A stretch of DNA of 5,748 nucleotides from Pyrodictiaceae archaeon (GTDB lineage Archaea; Thermoproteota; Thermoprotei_A; Sulfolobales; Pyrodictiaceae), in NCBI GenBank assembly GCA_027046525.1, contig JALTYD010000034.1:1-5748 (forward strand). The letters run 5' to 3'. The notes under the pieces were generated by a model. The model had not been told where the DNA came from, did no database searches, and worked only from the letters and a program-made list of their open reading frames with translations. A program made the translations under genes and the position numbers. Positions 1-5,639 of this stretch are shown here, one piece after another (position 1 is the first letter of the stretch; every line of letters begins with the position of its first letter).

Positions 1-373
1 GTATAGTCTTTTCTAGTAGTAGGTTTGTTATGAGCTTTGGATTTTCTAGTAGTTTTCCAGCTATTTCATGACTTACTACTGCATTTTCTACATCTACTTG
101 TTCTCCGTGCATGAGTAGTCCTTCTATGAGATCTATATGTAGTCTTTTAGCTAGTTCTATAGACCATAGAGTAGCAAGTCCTTTAGTCTCTTCTTCTGTA
201 AGTTCTCCCGGGTTTATCCAGCCTGTATTGAATAGTGTGTTAGAGTGCCATGCTTTTAGAGGACACCAGTACCACGACCCGATAGTACTTGCTGCTACAA
301 CTGGGGGTGCTTTTTCTCGAGCTTTTCTACCAATAGCAGCTAGTTCTCTACTTGTACATATTGTTGTTATCAT
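1..373 (-). CDS. Partial protein, possible Cas4/RecB-like PD-(D/E)XK nuclease (N-terminal 124 residues)
   Basis: The frame opens with ATG at 373 and runs off the left edge, so only 124 residues are visible. An in-frame TAG at 379-377 fixes this ATG as the only plausible start. The protein begins MITTICTSRE. Residues 29-42 read STIGSWYWCPLKAW, and residues 89-103 contain HGEQ and SHEIA. A serine/tryptophan-rich helix ending in W-C-P-x-K-A-W near the N-terminus, followed by a later H-E helix, resembles the first Fe-S cysteine region and the GxxxH helix of Cas4/RecB-family nucleases. That is a family comparison from memory, and the catalytic D/ExK residues and remaining cysteines would lie outside the window. 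The gene starts 14 bases after the dipeptidase stop on the same strand, with GAGG (388-385) overlapping that stop, so the two are probably cotranscribed. The coding call is strong; the functional guess is weak. Confidence 0.75.
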   Translation of the reverse strand, partial: MITTICTSRELAAIGRKAREKAPPVVAASTIGSWYWCPLKAWHSNTLFNTGWINPGELTEEETKGLATLWSIELAKRLHIDLIEGLLMHGEQVDVENAVVSHEIAGKLLENPKLITNLLLEKTI

Positions 374-387
374 AGTCTATTCATCCT

Positions 388-1428
388 CTAGCTGAAATTC
401 TCAATTAGTACTCTTAGAGCATTACCATATGCTACTGCTTCTACTTCTGTATCAGTGAATCCTTTTTCCTCTAGTTTATTGAGTAGTAGTTGTATTTTGT
501 CTATTGATTCGAGGCCTTTAGGAGATGGTATGCCTAGTAGGCCTAGAAAGTCAGTACCTATGGCTAGTATTTCGTAGCCATATGTATCTCTGAGTACAGT
601 ATAGTGTTCTACTAGGTCATCTATTGTAGGTTCTTTCTTTCTTGATACAAGCGAGCTTATAGCTGTTAGACTTATTACGAATCTATTCTTCTCTAGAGCT
701 TCTAGTACTTCGTCTGGGACATTGCGTGGACTATCTACTATTCCTCTATAGTTTGCATGGCTTATTACTACTGGTTTTCTAGAAGCATTTATAGTATCTA
801 TAGCTGTTTGGAGACTTGCATGTGCTAAATCTATGATTATTTTCAGCTTATTAGCCATTCGTACAAGTTCTTCTCCTTCTGGTGTTAGACCATAGTCTTT
901 CTTCGATATACAGCTAGCAGCGTATTTGTTGTTGTAATTCCATGTTAGTCCTAGACTTCTAAGCCCTAGGCGTTTCCATAGTACTAAGTCGTAGGGGTCT
1001 TCTATAGGCTCTGCTCCCTCCATGTGTAGTAGTAATCCTATTTTATTTGCTGATGCTAGTATTCTCTTCACTCCTCCGAGAGTATCAACAATAACTAGTT
1101 CTGGGTATGATTCTGCAAGTCTATAGTATATAGATATCTGTTCGAATGCTACTAGTTGTGGAGCACGTAGCCTTATACCTGGAAGCCACTTACCATAGAT
1201 TTTTTCATAGTGTCTAGACTTAGTTACATCGAAAGTTTCTAGGCCTGGAAATATAGAAGCAAATACGAGTCTAACATTGCCTTTTAAGTACTTTGGTATA
1301 TCTGCAGTTCTACCAGGTAGATCTAGCCCAAAGTCTCCGAGAGGTTCACCTCCTCCGTGACTAATAAAGTACATTGAAATGTCTTCATGTAAGTCTATTA
1401 CTGGATGTGTAGCCAATAAGACCCCCAT
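388..1428 (-). CDS. M19-family (membrane/renal-type) dipeptidase
   Basis: This is a zinc-dependent peptidase of family M19, which hydrolyses dipeptides. No signal peptide or membrane segment is seen, so it is probably cytoplasmic. All expected metal and active-site elements are present. Numbered from the upstream GTG at 1449, they are H21/D23 in DLHED, E144 in HMEGAE, the family block LGLTWNYNN (166-174), H210 in IDLAH, H231 in VISHAN with R235 after it, and D300 in GTDF. The C-terminal GNALRVL matches the usual GNxLRV end. Length (346 aa from ATG 1428, 353 from GTG 1449) is normal for archaeal members. I chose ATG 1428 because it places HxD about 14 residues in, as in relatives. TTG at 1416 is an alternative that fits a leaderless transcript from the TATA box at 1438-1446. 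It is first in a probable two-gene transcript with the nuclease-like gene. True substrates are unknown, since archaeal M19 enzymes can prefer other small peptides or D-amino acid derivatives. Confidence 0.93.
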   Translation of the reverse strand: MGVLLATHPVIDLHEDISMYFISHGGGEPLGDFGLDLPGRTADIPKYLKGNVRLVFASIFPGLETFDVTKSRHYEKIYGKWLPGIRLRAPQLVAFEQISIYYRLAESYPELVIVDTLGGVKRILASANKIGLLLHMEGAEPIEDPYDLVLWKRLGLRSLGLTWNYNNKYAASCISKKDYGLTPEGEELVRMANKLKIIIDLAHASLQTAIDTINASRKPVVISHANYRGIVDSPRNVPDEVLEALEKNRFVISLTAISSLVSRKKEPTIDDLVEHYTVLRDTYGYEILAIGTDFLGLLGIPSPKGLESIDKIQLLLNKLEEKGFTDTEVEAVAYGNALRVLIENFS

Positions 1429-1437
1429 ATACCTAGC

Positions 1438-1446
1438 TTTTATATA
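1438..1446 (-). promoter_or_regulatory. Candidate TATA box, proximal, for the M19 dipeptidase
   Basis: The minus strand reads TATATAAAA here, a near-ideal archaeal TATA box. Its centre lies about 26 bases upstream of TTG 1416, which would give a leaderless transcript starting at that TTG. It lies too close to ATG 1428 to serve that start. Identification rests on motif and spacing only. Confidence 0.4.
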
Positions 1447-1456
1447 CACATACAGC

Positions 1457-1465
1457 TATATTAAA
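1457..1465 (-). promoter_or_regulatory. Candidate TATA box, distal, for the M19 dipeptidase
   Basis: The minus strand reads TTTAATATA. At the usual 25-27 base spacing, transcription would begin near 1435, leaving a leader of about 7 bases before ATG 1428. It competes with the proximal box at 1438-1446, and the choice between them decides the start codon. Confidence 0.35.
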
Positions 1466-1591
1466 CCCCAGTCTCTAACCAGCCTGTATACTAGAGATTC
1501 CTATGTCTAGCATAGAATTGTTATATTGTTTCTAGCTGTTGTATATTCATTTCTATCTTAGCTTAGTACATCTTATTAGTCATTAAGCTAC

Positions 1592-1600
1592 TTTTAGTAT
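1592..1600 (+). promoter_or_regulatory. Candidate TATA box for the enoyl-CoA hydratase gene
   Basis: TTTTAGTAT is centred about 22-26 bases upstream of the two candidate TTG codons (1618 and 1621). This spacing predicts transcription starting at or next to the start codon, that is a leaderless mRNA. No Shine-Dalgarno is present before the TTG, which is consistent. Confidence 0.4.
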
Positions 1601-1617
1601 AGCATGGTGTATTATCC

Positions 1618-2391
1618 TTGTTGTGGTCTACTATTAGAGTAGAAGTAGGAGATGGTCTCGGCTGGCTCTTCCTCAGCCGTAGCGAGAAGCTAAATGCTAT
1701 GAATAAATTAATGCTACGTGAAGCTAGAGAAGCTCTCGAAGAGCTCGAGAAGAGTAGAGATGTAGCTATCATAGTACTAACAGGCGAGGGTAGAGTATTC
1801 TCTGCAGGTATAGATCTATTTGAAGTAGCTTCTGCATCTAGTAGTGATGAAGCAGCTGAACCTTTTAGAGAACTAGCAGCATTTGCATCTAGACTACTGA
1901 GTATAGAAAAGCCTGTTATACTAGCACTCAATGGAAGTGCTTATGGAGGTGGTGCAGAACTAGTATGGGTTGCTGATATAGTCGTAGCCGTTAGCGGATC
2001 TAGGCTAGTATGGAGTGAAGCACGATGGGGTCTTGTCCCTCCACTACTAACAACAATAGGTCTATTATCAGTTGGTGCTTCTAGAGCCGCATATATAGCA
2101 ATGACTTCTGGGGAGCTCTCTGTAGAAGAAGCATACCAGTTAGGTATAGTAGCACGTGTAGTAGATAGTAGAGAAGAGCTTAGAGAAGCTGTCTACGAAA
2201 TAGCTAAGAAGATAATGGCGAACTCGCCTGAAGCAGTACATTCTGCTAAAAAGATAATTGCTAGAGCTAAACTATCTACTCTAGTAGGTCTAGGTATTTC
2301 AGAGCTAGAGCGTTTATCGCGTACAATGCAGGCACTAGAAGCAGCAAAAGCATTTACTAAGAAACAAGAACCTAAGTACAAGTGGTTCTAG
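1618..2391 (+). CDS. Enoyl-CoA hydratase/isomerase family protein (crotonase fold)
   Basis: This is a single-domain crotonase-superfamily protein of 257 aa, the normal length, expected to hydrate a trans-2-enoyl-CoA in the cytoplasm. Family blocks occur in order: SEKLNAM (22-28), the oxyanion-hole segment FSAGIDL (61-67), KPVILALNGSAYGGGAE (98-114), and SEARWGLVP (133-141). E114 and E134 occupy the places of the two catalytic glutamates of rat mitochondrial hydratase (E144/E164), with the same 20-residue spacing, which favours a true hydratase over an isomerase or decarboxylase. The C-terminus, with AFTKKQEPKYKWF, has the usual helix ending. An in-frame stop at 1600-1602 leaves TTG 1618 or TTG 1621 as the only starts; TTG 1618 was taken. 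The gene is divergent from the dipeptidase and has its own TATA box. No other acyl-CoA gene is nearby, so the pathway (fatty-acid breakdown, hydroxybutyrate-type carbon fixation or other) cannot be told. Confidence 0.93.
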   Translation: MLWSTIRVEVGDGLGWLFLSRSEKLNAMNKLMLREAREALEELEKSRDVAIIVLTGEGRVFSAGIDLFEVASASSSDEAAEPFRELAAFASRLLSIEKPVILALNGSAYGGGAELVWVADIVVAVSGSRLVWSEARWGLVPPLLTTIGLLSVGASRAAYIAMTSGELSVEEAYQLGIVARVVDSREELREAVYEIAKKIMANSPEAVHSAKKIIARAKLSTLVGLGISELERLSRTMQALEAAKAFTKKQEPKYKWF

Positions 2392-2410
2392 ACTATTATT
2401 CACAAGATAT

Positions 2411-2457
2411 ACTCCTCTCCTAGCTTATCTATTTCTACCTTTGTCTCTACTCCCGCT
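2411..2457 (+). terminator. Pyrimidine-rich tract, possible transcription terminator
   Basis: The stretch beginning 20 bases after the enoyl-CoA hydratase stop is almost wholly C and T on the plus strand, with several short T runs and no clear hairpin. Archaeal RNA polymerase can terminate at T-rich tracts without a hairpin. The tract also sits before the TATA box of the next gene, which fits the end of a transcription unit. No long T run is present, so this is tentative. Confidence 0.28.
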
Positions 2458-2474
2458 TGGATCTCTAATCCTCA

Positions 2475-2483
2475 AGTATATAG
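2475..2483 (+). promoter_or_regulatory. Candidate TATA box for the HypE-like gene
   Basis: GTATATAGC resembles an archaeal TATA box. The usual spacing puts the transcription start near 2505, giving a leader of about 16 bases before TTG 2521. No Shine-Dalgarno is visible in that leader. The call rests on motif and spacing only. Confidence 0.3.
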
Positions 2484-2520
2484 CTGAGGTATTCTACGCA
2501 GTATCTCTGGCTGGTATATC

Positions 2521-3561
2521 TTGGCTGGAGGTAGTAGAGAGAGAATATCTACTGGTAAAATATCTCCTGATCTCCTCGAGAAGTATGTATTTACTAGACT
2601 TGGAGTAGATGATAAATCTATTGTTATCGGTCCTTCGTATGGCGAAGATGCAGCTATTATCAAGATTGATAGTGGTATTGTCCTAGTAGTCCATAGTGAT
2701 CCTATAACTGCTGCCGAGAAGCTTATCGGGTGGTTATCAGTACATATTGCTTGCAACGATATAGCTGTGAGAGGAGCTAGGCCTCGATGGCTACTCTCTG
2801 TCCTCCTCCTGCCAGAGGAAGCATCTGTAGAGCTACTAGATGAGATTACTAGGCAGATAGACTCTGCAGCTAGAGAAGTTGGTGTATCTATAGTAGGAGG
2901 CCATACAGAGTCTGCTCCTGATTTATCGAGACCTATTGTATCTACAACAGCTATAGGTATTGCTAGAGAAGATAGAGTAGTTTCAACTAGAAATGCTAAA
3001 CCTGGTGATCTACTAATAATGACTAAGTATGCAGGACTAGAAGGTACAGCGATACTAGCATCTGATTTTAGAGAAGAGCTCCTAGAAAAAGGTGTAAGTG
3101 TAGAAGTACTAGGCGAAGCAGAAGACTATACTAAGAGTATAAGTGTAGTTCCTGAAGCAGTAGCATTAGCAGAAGAGGGGCTAGTATCTGCAATGCATGA
3201 TCCTACAGAAGGAGGTATTCTCGGAGGAGTAGCAGAGCTAGCATATGCTTCTGGGACACTAATAAGAGTATACGAGGAGAAGATACCGTTAACTAGTGCA
3301 ACAAGAACTATCACTAGTGCTCTAGGAGTTGATCCATTGAAACTTATTAGTAGTGGTGTACTACTAGCAACTACTCCTAAGAAGTATGTTGATAGAGTAC
3401 TCGATGTAGTCGAGAGACTCGGTGTTAGGGCCTCTATCATAGGTGAAGTAGTTTCTAAGTATTATCCTGGAAGAGTAGTATATGTCAAGAAGAGTGGCGA
3501 GACAATAGATATCCCTAGACACGTTGTTGACGAGATATACAGAATATACAGTAGAGAGTAA
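2521..3561 (+). CDS. HypE-like AIR synthase (PurM) superfamily protein lacking the HypE C-terminal cysteine
   Basis: This two-domain PurM/AIR-synthase family protein has 346 aa and is closest in style to COG0309 (HypE and relatives). Visible blocks are TGKISPDLLEK (11-21), YGEDAAII (40-47; the acidic ATP/Mg site), HSDPIT (58-63), ACNDIAVRGARPRW (77-90), GGHTE (126-130), LIMTKYAGLEGTAIL (165-179; start of the second half) and SAMHDPTEGG (223-232). This order is that of HypE-type proteins. True HypE ends in a cysteine (typically PRIC) that is carbamoylated and dehydrated to build the hydrogenase CN ligand. This protein ends with IYRIYSRE and has no terminal cysteine, its only cysteine being C78. 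It should therefore not be assumed to mature hydrogenase, and no other hyp gene is in the window. ATP use is likely from the family; the substrate is unknown. TTG 2521 is the first usable start after the in-frame TGA at 2485 and places GKI about 12 residues in. Recognition of the family is firm, the function is not. Confidence 0.88.
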   Translation: MAGGSRERISTGKISPDLLEKYVFTRLGVDDKSIVIGPSYGEDAAIIKIDSGIVLVVHSDPITAAEKLIGWLSVHIACNDIAVRGARPRWLLSVLLLPEEASVELLDEITRQIDSAAREVGVSIVGGHTESAPDLSRPIVSTTAIGIAREDRVVSTRNAKPGDLLIMTKYAGLEGTAILASDFREELLEKGVSVEVLGEAEDYTKSISVVPEAVALAEEGLVSAMHDPTEGGILGGVAELAYASGTLIRVYEEKIPLTSATRTITSALGVDPLKLISSGVLLATTPKKYVDRVLDVVERLGVRASIIGEVVSKYYPGRVVYVKKSGETIDIPRHVVDEIYRIYSRE

Positions 3562-3628
3562 TTAGTACAGATAAGTAAGAGTTTCTAGTATGGCTAGATT
3601 TTTCTATCCCAGAGATAATAATCTACAT

Positions 3629-3632
3629 GGAG
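3629..3632 (+). promoter_or_regulatory. Shine-Dalgarno (GGAG) for tldD
   Basis: GGAG lies 7 bases before TTG 3640, an effective spacing, and supports TTG as the start. The nearby ATG at 3627 is in another frame that stops after nine codons. It suggests tldD is translated from a leadered mRNA, unlike the upstream TTG-start genes. Confidence 0.45.
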
Positions 3633-3639
3633 AACTATA

Positions 3640-5067
3640 TTGGCATCTATCGATAAAACACTACTAGAGAGAGCAGTTGATGAAGCTCTAAGACAAGGAG
3701 CAAATTATGCAGAAGCACGATACCATTTGCTCTCTCAATCAAATATACTCATTGTGAACGGCGCTCTAATGGGAGTAGGAGAAGAGTATAAACGTGGAGT
3801 AGCTATACGTGTTATCGTAGATGGAGGACTAGGATTTGCTTCTGCAACAAGACTAGACAGAGACTCTGTTCAAGATGCTGTAAAAAGAGCAGTATCTTCT
3901 GCAAGAGCATCTTCTAGGTATATAAAGAAGCCTATAGAGATGGGCCCGGGGAGGATAGGTAGAGCAAAATATAGTGTTGTTGTAGAGAAGAAGTTCGAAG
4001 ATGAATCACTAGACGCTAAGATCAACAAGCTACTAGATACATACAAAAACCTAGAGCTCGAAAAGAATAGTTTCAAGATAGCTAGTTTTACAATAGTCTA
4101 TACTGAGAGGCTAGAAGAGAAACTAATAATCAACAGCGATGGAGGCTATGTTGAGAGCACTATCCCTAGACTAGCAGTATTCTACAATATCGCTGGTGTA
4201 AGTGGAGAGAAGAGAGCAAATAGATTCAATATGGTCGGCGGGACAGGAGGAGCTGAACTATATGAAAAACTCAGAGTAAGAGATACTATGGAGGACGATA
4301 TCAATAGCCTATATACAAACTTAGTGAAAGCCCGTAGCCCACCGAGAGGGAGAATGGATGTAGTTCTATCCCCCGAGCTAGTAGGTTTAATAGTTCATGA
4401 ATCAGCTGGGCATCCCAGTGAAGCAGATAGAATACTAGGTAGAGAAGCTGCACAAGCTGGTATGAGTTTTAGAACATTCTATAGAGAAGATACTATTGGT
4501 AATGAGAATGCAACAGTTATAGATGATCCAACAATACCTGGAAGCTATGGATTCTATCTCTACGACGACGAGACAGTAGCTGCAGGCCCGAGGATAATCT
4601 ATGGAGAAGGTAAACTAGTTGGAATGCTACATAATAGAGAAACAGCAGCTATCTATGGTGTTGAGAGTAATGCTGCTTCAAGAGCAATGGATTACGAGAG
4701 TGAGCCGATAATTAGAATGGCTAATACTTATCTAAAACCAGGAGACTATAGATTTGAAGAACTACTAGAGGATGTAAGAGAAGGTGTATATGTTAGAAAA
4801 TTCATGGAGTGGAACATAGACGATATAAGATGGGGACAGAGATATGTTGGTCTAGAGGCATACATTGTTAGAAATGGTGAACTAGCTGAGCCAGTAAGAG
4901 ATGTAGCACTAGAATTTACTACAAAAGAGTTCTATTCATCTATTGACGCTGTTGGTAGAGATCTAGAGTTTAGTGCTGCTACTTGTGGAAAAGGCGAACC
5001 TGGCCAGGGAGTACCTGTAGGCACAGGTGGGCCACACATAAGGCTCAAGAATATAAGAGTAGGCTAG
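3640..5067 (+). CDS. tldD: TldD family metalloprotease
   Basis: This is a complete TldD/PmbA family protein of 475 aa, the usual length. The N-terminal domain holds the family strands, including GVAIRVIVDGGLGFASAT (53-70). The C-terminal half carries the zinc motif HESAGH (H253, E254, H257), here followed by PSEAD, corresponding to the HExxxH of TldD. C449, in a CGKGEPGQGVPVGTGGP segment, matches the third zinc ligand position. IDDPTIPGSYG (294-304) and YDDET (308-312) are typical conserved loops. TldD is the catalytic half of a TldD/TldE heterodimer that degrades unfolded or small peptides; in E. coli it matures microcin B17 and breaks down CcdA. Here it is presumably cytoplasmic. TTG 3640 is the first start after the in-frame TAA at 3619 and has a GGAG at good spacing. 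The partner gene follows after 11 bases but appears broken, so this TldD may have no intact partner at this locus. Confidence 0.95.
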   Translation: MASIDKTLLERAVDEALRQGANYAEARYHLLSQSNILIVNGALMGVGEEYKRGVAIRVIVDGGLGFASATRLDRDSVQDAVKRAVSSARASSRYIKKPIEMGPGRIGRAKYSVVVEKKFEDESLDAKINKLLDTYKNLELEKNSFKIASFTIVYTERLEEKLIINSDGGYVESTIPRLAVFYNIAGVSGEKRANRFNMVGGTGGAELYEKLRVRDTMEDDINSLYTNLVKARSPPRGRMDVVLSPELVGLIVHESAGHPSEADRILGREAAQAGMSFRTFYREDTIGNENATVIDDPTIPGSYGFYLYDDETVAAGPRIIYGEGKLVGMLHNRETAAIYGVESNAASRAMDYESEPIIRMANTYLKPGDYRFEELLEDVREGVYVRKFMEWNIDDIRWGQRYVGLEAYIVRNGELAEPVRDVALEFTTKEFYSSIDAVGRDLEFSAATCGKGEPGQGVPVGTGGPHIRLKNIRVG

Positions 5068-5072
5068 AGGTG
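5067..5072 (+). promoter_or_regulatory. Shine-Dalgarno (GAGGTG) fixing the tldE start
   Basis: GAGGTG complements the archaeal 16S rRNA 3' end (CACCUCC). It begins on the last base of the tldD TAG and lies 6 bases before GTG 5079. This selects GTG 5079 over GTG 5070, which lies inside the motif, and over any start within tldD. The overlap with the stop suggests translational coupling of tldD and tldE. Confidence 0.6.
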
Positions 5073-5078
5073 GAGGTA

Positions 5079-5639
5079 GTGGTAGATCCAGAGTATCTCT
5101 TAGATCGTGTTGTAGAAAAGATAAAAGATAATGTAGATGAATACGTAGTAATAGTCTCTGATTCTAACGAGTTAATGGCTAAATATGCACGTGGAGAATC
5201 AACAGTTACACAGTCTTGGCGTAGTCTAAACGTAAGTATATATGTTGCAAAGGATAGTAAAACCTTCATAACAAGTTTTGAAGCAGAATCTCCAGTAAAA
5301 GTACTAGATAAACTAGGAGATATAATTAGAATGCTACAGCCCAACCCCTTCTACGCTCCACTACCTCAGCCAACAGGCCAGTCTTCTTCCTCAGTAGATA
5401 GAGTAGTAAAAGAAGTGATGAGATTATATTTGGAGCTATTGATATTAGAAGATGGTTATATAAGATTTGAGGAAGATGAAACGAGAGAACACCCCAAAAT
5501 TCATCCTAGATTTCATTTTGATATTTTTTATACTAATGGCGCAACTTTTAAACTTGGAGCTTCAAATAAAACTACTCTTTCAAGCTTCATAGATCTACTT
5601 AATTTAAAAACTGAATGTTTCTACCTTCAAAAATCATAA
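5079..5639 (+). CDS. tldE: Truncated TldE/PmbA N-terminal domain fused in frame to an unrecognised 73-residue tail
   Basis: Residues 1 to about 112 look like the N-terminal domain of TldE/PmbA, the non-catalytic partner of TldD. They show an opening helix (PEYLLDRVVEKI), strands at EYVVIVSDSN and LNVSIYVAKDSKTFITSF, then a helix and a proline-rich segment with PLPQPTG. This is the expected place and order after tldD. From about residue 113-114 (5415-5420) the match to TldE stops. The tail, with motifs FEEDE, HPRFHFDIFY, FKLG and SFIDLLNLKTEC, is not recognised and is AT-rich. TldE is usually about 440 aa and this product would be 186, so the whole C-terminal domain is missing and the gene is probably non-functional. 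ATG 5418 in the same frame could instead start a separate 73-aa protein or be internal to an inserted fragment. The start GTG 5079 is supported by GAGGTG at 5067-5072. The frame is intact, so the locus would be called a CDS, but as a tldE gene it is a remnant. An assembly join would give the same picture. Confidence 0.68.
   Translation: MVDPEYLLDRVVEKIKDNVDEYVVIVSDSNELMAKYARGESTVTQSWRSLNVSIYVAKDSKTFITSFEAESPVKVLDKLGDIIRMLQPNPFYAPLPQPTGQSSSSVDRVVKEVMRLYLELLILEDGYIRFEEDETREHPKIHPRFHFDIFYTNGATFKLGASNKTTLSSFIDLLNLKTECFYLQKS

Noticed and set aside
111..395. 94-codon plus-strand open frame starting at 111
   Set aside because: It is antisense to the nuclease-like gene, its translation is serine-rich and low-complexity as expected for the opposite strand of CTA/AGT/TCT-rich genes, and it has no recognisable motif.
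1563..1931. 122-codon minus-strand open frame over the enoyl-CoA hydratase
   Set aside because: The plus-strand crotonase gene has all family motifs over the same bases. The antisense product is a serine/alanine-rich shadow.
2521..3561. Assignment of the AIR synthase family protein as ThiL, SelD or PurM
   Set aside because: The block order with HSDPIT, ACNDIAVRGARPRW and SAMHDPTEGG follows HypE-type proteins more closely. It lacks the N-terminal Cys/Sec motif of SelD.
4983..5078. A longer tldE beginning at 4983 inside tldD
   Set aside because: The 4983-5078 translation is an out-of-frame reading of the conserved tldD C-terminus (the C449 region). The Shine-Dalgarno at 5067-5072 points to GTG 5079.
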